Source of the DNA: JAFNAG01 sp963824985
GTDB taxonomy: Bacteria; Acidobacteriota; UBA6911
Direction: 5' to 3'
NCBI GenBank assembly: GCA_963824985.1
Contig: CAWGRQ010000034.1
Location: 129,613 to 193,612 of the forward strand
DNA length: 64,000 nucleotides
Shown here: positions 51,661-60,686 of the stretch, in pieces
How the letters are laid out: every line of letters begins with the position of its first letter
Position numbering within the stretch: the stretch's first letter is position 1
Notes under the pieces: generated by a model
What the model was told of the DNA's origin: nothing
The model's input: only the letters and a program-made list of their open reading frames with translations
Databases searched by the model: none
Made by a program: the position numbers and the translations under genes

Positions 51661-52958
51661 GATCGTCCTCCATTGGCTGCGTTCGCCGCGGATTGGGCCA
51701 AATCGGCGCCGATCGGAATCAGGTCGAGCCGGCGGCGCAAATCGTCGCGCTGCGCGGCAAAATGAGCGAACTGCGATGCGGCTACCGGCGGAGCCGCCGG
51801 GAGCACTTTCTTGGTCGGGTTGATGTATTTCCCGCGCTCCAGCAGGCGGAAATCGAGATGGGGTCCGGTCGCCAGCCCGGTAGATCCGACGCGGCCGATC
51901 AATTCCCCCTGTTTAACCTGCGTCCCGGCCCGAACCGCGATGCTGGACAGGTGCGAGTAAACGGATTCCAGGCCGTCGTTGTGGCGCACGCGGACACTCC
52001 TGCCGTAGCCGCCGTCCACACCTGCCGACACCACGCGTCCGGAAGCCACGGCTACCACCGGCGTGCCGGTTGGCGCCGCGTAGTCGATGCCCAGGTGCGG
52101 CCGCACGATCCTCAGGATCGGGTGCATTCTCGCGGCCGAGAAGCGCGAGGAAATCCGGGTGTACTGCAGGGGTGATTTGAGCAATGATTTTTTCAGCGAC
52201 TTGCCGCCCGGCTCGTAATACTCATTCTGGAAACGGAAAGCGGAAAAACGCTTGTTCTTGACGATCAGATCGACGGCCAGAATGCTGCCGTATCTGACGA
52301 ACTGCCCGTCCAGATACTTCTTCTCCAGCAGCACCCGGAACGAGTCCCCCTTCTGAATATCGGTATAGAAATCCACATCCCAGGCGAAAATATCGGCCAG
52401 ATCCACGCCCAGCTGCGGCTGCTCCCCACTCCCGGTGACCGCCAGATAAAGCGAATCGTCAATCACCGCCGTGACCGGCTCGGTGCGGACTTCATATTTG
52501 AAGTTTTTGAGCAACGGCACGAAAGTGTCGCCGTCCCGATAAACGGTAAGGTAGCGGTCGTCATCAACGCGGTAGCGGAATTCGTGGAAATCGCCGTTGG
52601 CATACAGATTGCCGGCAAACTCCCTCCCGGCAATTACCTTTCTCAGGGCATAAACCGGTCGCGTGACCTGCACCAGTTCGAACACCTGCTGCTTCGTGAG
52701 CCCGTGGCGCACCAGGGCTTCCGTGATCGTCTCGTTTTTGCGGAATGTGTCGGTAAACTCGGCAAAGGCAGGCTTATCCGGCTTGTTCGACTCTGGCGCC
52801 GGCTCGACCACGGGCGCGGGAAGGCGGGGTTTACCGGGGTCCAGAGCCCGATATCCGGCTACTGCTACCAAAGGGAGAATTACGCCGAGCGCACATACAA
52901 AAAGAAACCGGCGCTCCGAAAGCGCATAGTCCCGCAGAAAGCCAAGATTTAAAGGCAC
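51651..52958 (-). CDS. M23 family metallopeptidase, membrane-anchored
   Basis: 435 residues. An N-terminal membrane anchor (FLFVCALGVILPLVAVAGYR) and a Pro-rich linker precede an OapA/LysM-like domain (KNETITEALVRHGLTKQQVF). The C-terminal LytM domain is MHPILRIVRPHLGIDYAAPT (HxxxD zinc ligands), GTPVVAVASGRVVSAG, SVYSHLSSI and GPHLDFRLL. The last motif has Asp where many M23 enzymes have the second His of HxH, a variant seen in a subgroup. Likely a peptidoglycan endopeptidase or an amidase activator. It overlaps the downstream barrel gene. Confidence 0.92.
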   Translation of the reverse strand: MPLNLGFLRDYALSERRFLFVCALGVILPLVAVAGYRALDPGKPRLPAPVVEPAPESNKPDKPAFAEFTDTFRKNETITEALVRHGLTKQQVFELVQVTRPVYALRKVIAGREFAGNLYANGDFHEFRYRVDDDRYLTVYRDGDTFVPLLKNFKYEVRTEPVTAVIDDSLYLAVTGSGEQPQLGVDLADIFAWDVDFYTDIQKGDSFRVLLEKKYLDGQFVRYGSILAVDLIVKNKRFSAFRFQNEYYEPGGKSLKKSLLKSPLQYTRISSRFSAARMHPILRIVRPHLGIDYAAPTGTPVVAVASGRVVSAGVDGGYGRSVRVRHNDGLESVYSHLSSIAVRAGTQVKQGELIGRVGSTGLATGPHLDFRLLERGKYINPTKKVLPAAPPVAASQFAHFAAQRDDLRRRLDLIPIGADLAQSAANAANGGRSWK

Positions 52959-53011
52959 ATCGATCTCCTCAGCACTCCCCGTTTATACCTGATACTTCAG
53001 CGTTTACGGTC

Positions 53012-53494
53012 CTAACGGTCGTGCCGGAGTTTTAACCGCCGTTCGACGATCGGAGGAACCAGCCCGTGGACCGAGCCTCCGAGGGCCGAAATCTCCCGGA
53101 CCAGCCGCGAACTCAGGTACGAGTAAGCTTCCGCGGGCAGCAGGAATACTGTTTCCACCTTGGATGAGAGCCGCCGGTTCATGAGAGCCATCTGCAGTTC
53201 GTATTCATAATCGGAAACCGCCCGAATGCCGCGTACGATCACCGAAGCTTTGATTTGCTCCACGTAGTCGACCAGCAGGCCGTCGAATATGGTCACAGAG
53301 ACGTTCCGCAGTCTCCGGACCACGCTTTCCAGCATCTTGACCCGTTCCTCGGGCGTAAACAAGGGGACCTTGTCGGTGTTGCGCAGGATGGCAACCACCA
53401 CATCGTCAAACAGGGCTGCGCAACGTTGGATCAGGTCCAGGTGCCCATTAGTCACAGGATCAAAGGTGCCGGGATAGACCGCACGTATTTTCAT
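53012..53494 (-). CDS. coaD: Phosphopantetheine adenylyltransferase
   Basis: 160 residues, the normal length. AVYPGTFDPVTNGHLDLIQR holds the T/HxGH nucleotide-binding motif; FDGLLVDYVEQIKASVIVRG, IRAVSDYEYELQMALMNRRL and ETVFLLPAEAYSYLSSRLVR complete the fold. It transfers AMP from ATP to 4'-phosphopantetheine in coenzyme A synthesis. In many genomes coaD lies next to rsmD; here rsmD is 1.8 kb away, separated by repeats and an ECF sigma gene. Confidence 0.96.
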   Translation of the reverse strand: MKIRAVYPGTFDPVTNGHLDLIQRCAALFDDVVVAILRNTDKVPLFTPEERVKMLESVVRRLRNVSVTIFDGLLVDYVEQIKASVIVRGIRAVSDYEYELQMALMNRRLSSKVETVFLLPAEAYSYLSSRLVREISALGGSVHGLVPPIVERRLKLRHDR

Positions 53495-53772
53495 CGAAGT
53501 CCGCTGTCAACAGGCGCAAAAACAACCGGCCATGGATATAAAGCGCTATTATATGGGGTAGTCACGCATCAGATCAAGAATTCCGAGCCCATGGGGCGTA
53601 ATTGGGACTGAGAGTCCCTCCGGGGGAAATCAAAACAAAAACGCCACGGATTTCACGGATTCCACAGATTTGTCAAAAAACTCTGGATTAATTACATGGG
53701 CCGCCGCGAAGTTCCGGCTGGCGCCGCTCCTCAACTTCGGCGTCAGGCAGCTCCAGTTCAATCATATGATCC

Positions 53773-54135
53773 GCAAGAATTTTTGAATCTGTGTAATCCG
53801 TGCAATCCGTGGCGTTTTTTTGCTTTTTGCCCCAATTCACACCGAAAGTGACGGCAAGCTGCTGCCCCCGCTTCCGGTTGCAAGCGCTCGAGAGCCAGGG
53901 TGGAGAAGATTGTGGGCCCCGCAAGAATTTTTGAATCTGTGTAATCCGTGCAATCCGTGGCGTTTTTTTGCTTTTTGCCCCAATTCACACCGAAAGCGGC
54001 GGCAAGCTGCTGCCCCCCGTTTCCGGTTGCAAGCGCTCGAGAGCCAGGGTGGAGAAGAGTGTGGGCCCCGCAAGAATTTTTGAATCTGTGCAATCCGTGC
54101 AATCCGTGGCGTTTTTTTTGCTTTTTGCCCCAATT
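53773..54135. repeat. 148-bp tandem repeat, 2.45 copies
   Basis: Units begin at 53773, 53921 and 54070 (GCAAGAATTTTTGAATCTGT). Each unit contains AATCCGTGCAATCCGTGGCG, a run of six to eight T, a TTTTTGCCCCAATTCA block and a GC-rich half ending in GGGCCCC. The third copy stops after about 65 bp, at the sigma factor stop codon. Confidence 0.9.
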
Positions 54136-54139
54136 CAGG

Positions 54140-54772
54140 CTACTGACTCCCACCTCCGGTTGTACCCGAGCCCATGGCTGCAATTAAGGCCGGGGTGCGC
54201 AGGGCCCGGTGCAAATAACGTCGCAGCTGTCTCAACCCCTGCAGGCTGCGATGCCTCAAGGTGGAGTAGGGAATGTCGTGTTCGGCGCCGGCATCACGGA
54301 TCGAAGCGAGAGACGGGTCCAGCACCGTCATGCGCACCGCCTCATACTGTTTGGGCGGGAGGCTCGCCAGCCCTTTCCCCAGCAGTTCCAGCATGTGGGC
54401 ATGAGTCTGCCACCCCTCCATATCCCACAGCAACCGTTCCGGATCCCCATGGCGCGACGCCGCCAACAGATGTTCGTGCAGTGGGCGCTGCCGCCGGCGT
54501 TGGCGCCTCCGCATATGGTAAATCTCGATGGCCGTGTTGCTGATGATACGCCCAAGATACATCCGGGCCTGGTCTCGCGAGCAGAAACTGCGGTTGCGCA
54601 TCAGCATTTTTAGTGCCGCCTCCTGCAGTACATCTTCCGCGTCCGCCCGGTCCCGCACCACTCGTTGCGCGAACCGAAGCCATCTCTCCCGGTGGCGCAG
54701 CATGAGGAATTCAATCAGGTTCGACAATTCCAGGTCTTTGACATCGTCGGGAATCATAATTTCTTGGCTCAA
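54140..54772 (-). CDS. ECF-type RNA polymerase sigma factor
   Basis: 210 residues from ATG 54772 (54757 also possible). Region 2: LRHRERWLRFAQRVVRDRAD, AEDVLQEAALKMLMRN and MYLGRIISNTAIEIYHMRRR. Region 4: LASLPPKQYEAVRMTVLDPS, IRDAGAEHDIPYSTLRHRSL and QGLRQLRRYLHRAL, the -35-reading helix-turn-helix. No anti-sigma gene adjoins it; the divergent gene at 54870 may be co-regulated. Confidence 0.85.
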   Translation of the reverse strand: MSQEIMIPDDVKDLELSNLIEFLMLRHRERWLRFAQRVVRDRADAEDVLQEAALKMLMRNRSFCSRDQARMYLGRIISNTAIEIYHMRRRQRRRQRPLHEHLLAASRHGDPERLLWDMEGWQTHAHMLELLGKGLASLPPKQYEAVRMTVLDPSLASIRDAGAEHDIPYSTLRHRSLQGLRQLRRYLHRALRTPALIAAMGSGTTGGGSQ

Positions 54773-54869
54773 ACCTCCCCCGGACGGTTAGATAGGATGT
54801 GACATTCGCCGCGCCCGTATTGTTTCCGTGCGCGGGCCGCTATTTCAGGGAATTTGAATCGGAGGAGCC

Positions 54870-55235
54870 GTGATCGCGGGGGAGCCGGTCCGGGGGATGG
54901 ATTATCGCCTCTACCGTGAGTTTCTGCATGCGATGGAAACTGCCCGCACCCGGCTGGCGGTAGCCATCGCCGCGGAGAACAAAGTCACGCCCAGGGAACG
55001 ATGGCACTATTACCTGGACATGGAAGATCGCATGCGCAGGTGTGTGCGGGAGATTCGCCGGCATCGCCAGAAAAACCAGGGGAGGCAAGCCGACTGGTAT
55101 CAGGCACTGTCGCTGCTGAAGCAGCCGCTCCCGATTGCCGGCACCAGGTTTCGCGGCGAAGCGCAGCAGCTCTGCCACCGCCTGGCCGATGTCCTGGCCA
55201 TTATGGAGGACAGGTCCATTCCGGATTTGCCCTGA
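54870..55235 (+). CDS. Hypothetical helical protein
   Basis: 121 residues from GTG 54870, with GGAGGAG five bases before; ATG 54897 is an alternative without such a site. Mostly alpha-helical and basic: YREFLHAMETARTRLAVAIA, ERWHYYLDMEDRMRRCVREI and GEAQQLCHRLADVLAIMEDR. No known domain was recognised. It is divergent from the ECF sigma factor gene, with about 100 bases between the starts. Confidence 0.6.
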   Translation: MIAGEPVRGMDYRLYREFLHAMETARTRLAVAIAAENKVTPRERWHYYLDMEDRMRRCVREIRRHRQKNQGRQADWYQALSLLKQPLPIAGTRFRGEAQQLCHRLADVLAIMEDRSIPDLP

Positions 55236-55273
55236 CCCGCGGCACTTGCGAAGAAAGGGCGACAAAACAACTC

Positions 55274-55306
55274 AGGACACGGATGAACACGGACCGACAC
55301 GGATCC
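55274..55306. repeat. GGACACGGATGAACACGGA half repeat
   Basis: One arm of the family also found in the ilv operon gaps, between a plus-strand gene end and the rsmD stop. Confidence 0.6.
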
Positions 55307-55308
55307 GA

Positions 55309-55890
55309 TTATGGATTCAGGCAATCCGCGGCTGCAACAGCCCCAATCCGGTAAAAACTCAGGCACTTGTCGCTTTGTCGGACCTGGCGCACGCGCAGGA
55401 AACCGTCACCCGATTCGGGAACCGGCGCTTTGCTGTGATGCTCCATCACCACGCGGGATTCGGCGGTGGCAATTCCGGTTCGCGCCAGGATTTCGAGCAG
55501 CTCCCGATATGGGCCCCACCGGTAGGGGGGATCGAGAAAGACGATATCGGCGGTAAAACCGGTGCGCGCCTGCTCGCGCAGCATAGCGAACACATCCCCC
55601 TGCAGGATGCGGTATCCCGAGGTAACGCCGCACAAGCCGGCATTTTTGAGGATCAGCTGCGCGGCCTCCCGGTCAGATTCGATGAAGACGACATCGCGGG
55701 CACCGCGACTGATGGCCTCCAGGCCGATGGAGCCCGTGCCGGCAAACACGTCGAGCACGACCGCCCCGTTAATCCCGGCGCCGAGGATATTGAAAAGCGA
55801 TTCCTTAAGCCGGTCCGCGGTCGGACGCAGCCCCGTTCCCCGCGGACCCTGCAGTCTGCGCCCTCGGAATCTCCCGGAAATGATTCGCAT
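55309..55890 (-). CDS. rsmD: 16S rRNA (guanine-N2)-methyltransferase RsmD
   Basis: 193 residues from ATG 55890 (MRIISGRFRGRRLQGPRGTG). LRPTADRLKESLFNIL and the SAM-binding VLDVFAGTGSIGLEAISRGA are followed by the catalytic IVFLDPPYRWGPY. It methylates G966 of 16S rRNA in E. coli. Its start lies eight bases from the recG stop on the same strand, so recG-rsmD are likely co-transcribed. Confidence 0.95.
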   Translation of the reverse strand: MRIISGRFRGRRLQGPRGTGLRPTADRLKESLFNILGAGINGAVVLDVFAGTGSIGLEAISRGARDVVFIESDREAAQLILKNAGLCGVTSGYRILQGDVFAMLREQARTGFTADIVFLDPPYRWGPYRELLEILARTGIATAESRVVMEHHSKAPVPESGDGFLRVRQVRQSDKCLSFYRIGAVAAADCLNP

Positions 55891-55898
55891 AGTAAACG

Positions 55899-58031
55899 CT
55901 ATCCTGTCAGAGCTGTATGGTACTGATCGCGCCACTGGCTGCGGATCAGGGCAGCGACGCGACGGGTCTCCTCGTCGGGATTGCTTCCAAGTGAGCGGAT
56001 AAAGCGCTCCGCATCCGCGTGGGCGATCTCCAGGGCCCGCCGATCGCGAACCAGATTTGCATATTTGAAAGCCGGAATCCCCGACTGGCGGGTTCCGATG
56101 ATCTCCCCCGGCCCCCGCAATTCGAGATCGACTTCGGAAATGCGGAATCCATCATTGGTATCGCACATTATCTGCAGGCGGCGCCGGGCCTCGGCGCTGA
56201 GGTCGGCATTCCCGATCAGCAGGCACCGGGACGGCGCCGAACTGCGTCCGACCCGCCCCCGCAACTGATGAAGTTGAGCCAGCCCAAAACGCTCGGCGTG
56301 CTCGATCACCATCAGGGTGGCATTGGCCACGTCAACGCCCACCTCAATCACGGTGGTCGCCACCAGGATCTGGATTTCCCCGGCGGCGAACGCGGTCATG
56401 ATCCGGTCCTTGTCGACGCTTTTCAATTGCCCGTGAAGCAACCCGATGCGCAGCCCGGGAAAGACCGAATCCTGGAGGCGCCTGGCCATCTGGGTCGCGG
56501 CTTTCAGGTCGGATTTTTCAGTCTCTTCCACCAGCGGGTAGACCACATAAACCTGCTCGTTCCGGGCGACCGTCGCGCGGACATCTTCATAGACCGCACC
56601 GCGATCCTGCTCACGACACCATCGGGTCTCGATGGGCAGGCGTCCGGGGGGGAGTTCATCGATTACGGAGACCTCGAGATCGCCGTAGAACGTCAGGGCC
56701 AGTGATCGGGGGATCGGTGTGGCGGTCATCACCAGCGTGTCGGTCAGCCGGCCTTTGTTTTTCAGGACATTGCGCTGAATCACGCCGAACCTGTGCTGTT
56801 CATCAATGACTACCAGCGCCAGGTTCTGGAATTCCACCCCTTTCTGGATCAGCGCGTGGGTTCCGATCGCCACGCGCGTCTCCCCGGCGCGGATGCGGTC
56901 CGCAACCAGACGCTTTTCCTTGGCCGGCAGGCTGCCCTTGAGCAGATCCACGGGATAGGCAAGCGGCGCCAGCAGCCGGCGGAAGTTGAAATAGTGCTGT
57001 TCGGCCAGGATCTCCGTGGGGGCCATGATGGCGGCCTGGAATCCGTTCTCCACGGCGATCACGGCGGCCTGCGCGGCGACGATCGTTTTCCCCGAGCCGA
57101 CATCCCCCTGCAGCAGCCGGGCCATGGGCCGCGGGGAACACATGTCTTCGGCGATCTCTTTGAGGACGCGTTTCTGCGCCCCGGTCGGATGGAACGGAAG
57201 GATGCTCTTGATGGCCCGGCGGACATTGTCCCCCAGGCGGAGACGGCGCTGTTTGAGCGCCACCGTGCGTTCGGCGCGAACCATGCCGATGCCCACCTGG
57301 ACCTGGAAGAGCTCCTCGAAGATCATGCGCTTGTGCGCGGGGGACAACCCTCGGTTCAGCAGGTCCAGTTCCCGGGCCCGCCCTTCCGGCGAAGAGGCGC
57401 GCATCTCCGGAAAATGGATCAGCGCCAGCGCCTTCGCCCGGGGAAACAATCGATATTGGCGCCGCAGCTGGGATGGCAGGGGGTCGCTCATGTCCGGCGG
57501 CAGGCAGGAGACCGCCCGGAAGAGGATCTGACGGAGCGCCCGCGTCCGCAGGGGGCCCAGCTTACGATAGATGGGAACCACGCGCCCCGAGTGCACGGAC
57601 GGCCCGGCCGTCTCTTCCTCCATCACCTCGCACTCGGGATTCGTCAGGCACAACCCGCCCCCCGCATAGGAGTCCCGCTTTACCTGGCCATAGATCACCA
57701 GCGTCAGCCCCGGCCGGTACACGTTCCGGAGATACGGCTGGTTGAAAAACTTGAGCGCCAGGTTGCCCGTGCGATCCTGCACCAGGACCTCAAATACCGA
57801 AAGCCGGCGGCGGCCCGCCTCGAACCCGCCGACATCGCAGATGCGCCCGCTGGTCAGCACCCAGTCCCCTTCCCGCAACGATCCGAGCGGCCGGTATTCG
57901 GTACGGTCTTCGTAGCGGAACGGAGGGTAGTCGATCAGGTCGCCGATCGTATGAATGCCGTGTTCGGCAAGCGTCTCGGCGCGCTTGGGGCCGACTCCCT
58001 TCAAATACTGGATGGAATCATTCAGGTCCAT
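55899..58031 (-). CDS. recG: ATP-dependent DNA helicase RecG
   Basis: 710 residues. The N-terminal HhH segment (YLKGVGPKRAETLAEHGI) and wedge OB-fold (RPLGSLREGDWVLTSGRICD) are followed by helicase motifs: PTGAQKRVLKEI, LLQGDVGSGKTIVAAQAAVI (Walker A), APTEILAEQHY, LVVIDEQHRFGV (DEQH box), VMTATPIPRSLALT, VATTVIEVGVDVANATLMVI and HQLRGRVGRS. The TRG motif region is present near the end. It remodels stalled replication forks and Holliday junctions. Transcribed ahead of rsmD. Confidence 0.97.
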   Translation of the reverse strand: MDLNDSIQYLKGVGPKRAETLAEHGIHTIGDLIDYPPFRYEDRTEYRPLGSLREGDWVLTSGRICDVGGFEAGRRRLSVFEVLVQDRTGNLALKFFNQPYLRNVYRPGLTLVIYGQVKRDSYAGGGLCLTNPECEVMEEETAGPSVHSGRVVPIYRKLGPLRTRALRQILFRAVSCLPPDMSDPLPSQLRRQYRLFPRAKALALIHFPEMRASSPEGRARELDLLNRGLSPAHKRMIFEELFQVQVGIGMVRAERTVALKQRRLRLGDNVRRAIKSILPFHPTGAQKRVLKEIAEDMCSPRPMARLLQGDVGSGKTIVAAQAAVIAVENGFQAAIMAPTEILAEQHYFNFRRLLAPLAYPVDLLKGSLPAKEKRLVADRIRAGETRVAIGTHALIQKGVEFQNLALVVIDEQHRFGVIQRNVLKNKGRLTDTLVMTATPIPRSLALTFYGDLEVSVIDELPPGRLPIETRWCREQDRGAVYEDVRATVARNEQVYVVYPLVEETEKSDLKAATQMARRLQDSVFPGLRIGLLHGQLKSVDKDRIMTAFAAGEIQILVATTVIEVGVDVANATLMVIEHAERFGLAQLHQLRGRVGRSSAPSRCLLIGNADLSAEARRRLQIMCDTNDGFRISEVDLELRGPGEIIGTRQSGIPAFKYANLVRDRRALEIAHADAERFIRSLGSNPDEETRRVAALIRSQWRDQYHTALTG

Positions 58032-58402
58032 GGCATTGAGCGCTTCGCGGCCAAAGGATATTGGCGTCCACCTATTATAGTCCGCGGCATAATCCCGTCC
58101 ATACGTCTGATAGAAATTTGGTGCCTGTTTTGCCCTGTGGTCGGAGGCAGCAAAAAGCGGCCACGGATTTCACGGATCTTATGAAGGCACTACCAAAAGA
58201 TGGCGTCTAGTGCACGTTCCGGGGGGCAGGCGAAGGCGACGATATCTTCGGCTGTGCTTCGATACGCGCATGCCCCATGCATATGAATCCGTATAATCCG
58301 TGGAATCCGTGGCTGTTTTTTTAAACGGCTGGACAATTACGAAATCTGGAATTCCGCTTGCCCGGATTGCAACGGAGCCGCGGTTTGCTATACATTGAAG
58401 CC
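58032..58402. other. Intergenic with CCACGGATTTCACGGAT-type repeats
   Basis: Two opposed copies: GCCACGGATTTCACGGAT at 58161-58178 and ATCCGTGGAATCCGTGGC at 58295-58312. They can pair over about 17 bp across a 120-bp spacer. It separates the divergent recG and lipoprotein genes, so promoters must lie here. Confidence 0.5.
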
Positions 58403-59014
58403 ATGTCAAGGAATTCCCGTCGCCGTACGAATGCCGCCTTATTGGCGCTCGCCCTGTTGCTCGGCGGGTGCGGGGGCCGAAAGATCAGCAATCAACTGGC
58501 GCGCGATGCCATCATCGACTCTCCTGCCGCCGCCCTGACCAGCAAGGATGTCGAGGTCGTCTCGATCACCCAGATGGCCTCGGGAGAGGCGGTGGTCACC
58601 ACGAATCTCCGGGCCGCCTTCCGCATCGCCAGGACCGGCGGCAAGTGGGAGATACGCGAAGTCAAGGTGGGCAACGGAGATTGGGAAAGCCTGGACAGCA
58701 TTTTGCAGGCCCTGCTCCAGATCAAGATTGGGGAAACCCGCCGCCGCTTCGAGCAGATAGCCGCCTCAATTGAAGCCTATCGGGCGAAATACGGGCGCCT
58801 GCCGGCCTTCCGGAACTACGTGGAACTCTCGGACGCCCTTTCCCCGGAGTTCCTCAAGCCGCTGATCCGGCACGACGCGTGGAATCACCCGCTGGAGGCG
58901 GCCATGATCGGAATCGACACTATCCGCCTCACGTCGCCCGGACCGGACGGCAAGCAGGGCACTCAAGATGACATCGAATTCACCCGGTCATTTCCTATGC
59001 TGGGGGGCAGTTGA
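58403..59014 (+). CDS. Lipoprotein with pseudopilin-like C-terminus
   Basis: 203 residues from ATG 58403 (MSRNSRRRTNAALLALALLL). The lipobox LLLGGCGG predicts lipidation at Cys near residue 23. Residues 30-100 form a small alpha/beta domain (SKDVEVVSITQMASGEAVVT). The C-terminal half (FEQIAASIEAYRAKYGRLPA, HDAWNHPLEAAMIGIDTIRL, SPGPDGKQGTQDDI) matches the calcium-site end of type II secretion major pseudopilins without the N-terminal pilin helix. It overlaps the next gene (TGATG). Confidence 0.75.
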   Translation: MSRNSRRRTNAALLALALLLGGCGGRKISNQLARDAIIDSPAAALTSKDVEVVSITQMASGEAVVTTNLRAAFRIARTGGKWEIREVKVGNGDWESLDSILQALLQIKIGETRRRFEQIAASIEAYRAKYGRLPAFRNYVELSDALSPEFLKPLIRHDAWNHPLEAAMIGIDTIRLTSPGPDGKQGTQDDIEFTRSFPMLGGS

Positions 59015-59286
59015 TGGCGAGAGGATGGGAAAGCAAGGCCGTCGAAGCCCAAATCGAGACATCCGAGCGTGAGCTCGTAAATGCCTTCCGGGGCGGGCTG
59101 AGCCCGGAACAGGCCGAGTTGCACCGGAGGCAGGAAGGACTGAGGCTCTCGCGATCCCATGTGCTGCAGGACCTGGAAAAGGCGCGCCGTCCGCGCCACC
59201 GCGCAATGCTCGAGGAAGCGTTGCGCCACCTCGAACGCGAACTGGCCGAACTCGCGGAGCGACTGGAACCTCCCGCCCCGAAATAA
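59014..59286 (+). CDS. Hypothetical small helical protein
   Basis: 90 residues from ATG 59014, translationally coupled to the lipoprotein gene. Glu/Arg/Leu-rich with predicted helices (AVEAQIETSERELVNAFRGG, LSPEQAELHRRQEGLRLSRS, HLERELAELAERLE). No family recognised. Confidence 0.65.
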   Translation: MARGWESKAVEAQIETSERELVNAFRGGLSPEQAELHRRQEGLRLSRSHVLQDLEKARRPRHRAMLEEALRHLERELAELAERLEPPAPK

Positions 59287-59417
59287 TTCCGGGTCCCTGC
59301 TGACTCGTTTTGCCTTATCCCCGCTTAAAGGGGAGGAATCCTGCCTGTCCCTGCCAATAATTCCGTATTGACTGAAAACGTTGCACTTACCTATTTAGGG
59401 TGCTACGTCCTGGAGCC

Positions 59418-59848
59418 ATGAGCAATATCTTGATTTCTTTGATCCGCACCCTGTGTTGCGGCTTCCGATCCTGCGCTTCACTGCTGGCAGAAATTCTGGC
59501 TCTTCGTCATCCACTCGCAATTTTGAAGCGGTCTGCAAAAAAGCGCCCTCGCCCGGGAAAATCTGATCGATTCCTCTGGGTGTGGCTCAGCCGCTGGTGG
59601 CCTGACTGGCGGAATCCCCTCCTGATCGTCAAAATCCTTCAATCTCTCCCCTGGGATACCGCTCCTCGCTACCTGCTTCGCGATCGCGACTCGATTTCTG
59701 GCGACACGTTTCGAATGCAGGTCAGCAGGATGGGAATCAAAGAAGTGCTTACGGCTCCTCAATCGCCTTGGCAAAGTCCCTATGTCGAACGCTTGATCGG
59801 ATCGATCCGAAGGGAATGCCTCGATCACATCATCACGATTAAAAGGGA
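59418..59848 (+). pseudogene. DDE integrase-type transposase with internal deletion
   Basis: The N-terminus (SLLAEILALRHPLAILKRSA, PRPGKSDRFLWVWLSRWWPD) is that of integrase-core transposases; it joins directly, at about 59630, to the C-terminal catalytic part LPWDTAPRYLLRDRDSISGD, MGIKEVLTAPQSPWQSPYVE, RLIGSIRRECLDHIIT. The helix-turn-helix and first catalytic Asp region, about 150 residues, are deleted. The frame continues open into an unrelated fragment. Confidence 0.72.
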
Positions 59849-60226
59849 GCTTGCTGCGGTGGAAGCGGAGTACAAGCATTGCACGCTAACTCTGCGAGCA
59901 TCGCCCGAGCTCCGGATCAAATTCTATGATTTTTTCGTTCACCAACGCGCAATCTTGGATTACTTGGCGCACGATATCGCTGCCGCCTGCACCAGCATTC
60001 CAAGAAAGATTTATTTTCGCCTCGCAAAGCCCGGAATTTCAGCAGCAAAGTTCAGGCAAAAGATGGACAAGGAATGGATGCCCGGGCTTTCTGTAGGGCG
60101 TCCGGACCTGTTCGCGCTTCTGGATTCGGTACAACCTTACAATGATAATGCATGGATAGAGGCTTTCATAAGCATGACAAACTCAAACAAGCATTTTGCG
60201 CTTATGACCTGCGATGTTGCTGACTG
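59849..60226 (+). pseudogene. Conserved hypothetical fragment fused to transposase frame
   Basis: In frame with the transposase remnant: PELRIKFYDFFVHQRAILDY, LAHDIAAACTSIPRKIYFRL, FRQKMDKEWMPGLSVGRPDL and NDNAWIEAFISMTNSNKHFA. This looks like a natural protein of unknown function whose start has been lost, so the 416-codon ORF at 59400-60650 is a chimera. Confidence 0.4.
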
Positions 60227-60577
60227 CCTGCAGGCCGGACAGCCCGATCCGCGACTGGCACTCGAGCCGAAAGGTGCGCCGCCCTGCGTCAGCAGGCTGG
60301 GAATGGAATCCGCGAGGCTGTCAATCGAAGGCGGACCGGCGAGCTGCACGATGATGGTTACCGGCGCCCAAGCCAAATCCGTGAGCGAGGCCTGCTCGCC
60401 GGGAGCGCAAGCGCGCTCTATGCCATATATTATGAGTTCGCGCCGTTCTGGTGCCCCTCGTGCCAGCGTTCCTATTGCCATGAGCACTACGTCAGCTTCC
60501 CTACGTTCGACGATGGCTTCTATGACGCTACATACGGCACCTGTCCGCATGGACATCGCAGAAAGCTTGACGACTGA
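60227..60577 (+). pseudogene. Zinc-ribbon-like hypothetical fragment
   Basis: A frame different from the long ORF here reads QQAGNGIREAVNRRRTGELH, DDGYRRPSQIRERGLLAGSA and APFWCPSCQRSYCHEHYVSF, then TYGTCPHGHRRKLDD before TGA 60575-60577. The spaced Cys/His pairs (CPSC, CHEH, CPHGH) suggest two zinc sites. No start codon is present, so this is an N-terminally truncated remnant. Confidence 0.45.
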
Positions 60578-60686
60578 GACTGCCGGCACACCCGGGCGCC
60601 GTCACTCTCGAATCCGGCGGAGAGATCCGCGAGTCTCCGGGCGGCCTTGAAACTATCAAATTTCTGAGACTTCACAAGGAGAGCTG

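Noticed and set aside
51053..51673. 206-codon minus-strand ORF
   Set aside because: A shadow of the outer-membrane barrel gene at 51103-51660, which has a signal peptide and terminal Phe.
53773..54135. CRISPR array
   Set aside because: The units are 148 bp tandem copies without short repeats separated by unique spacers, and no cas gene is present.
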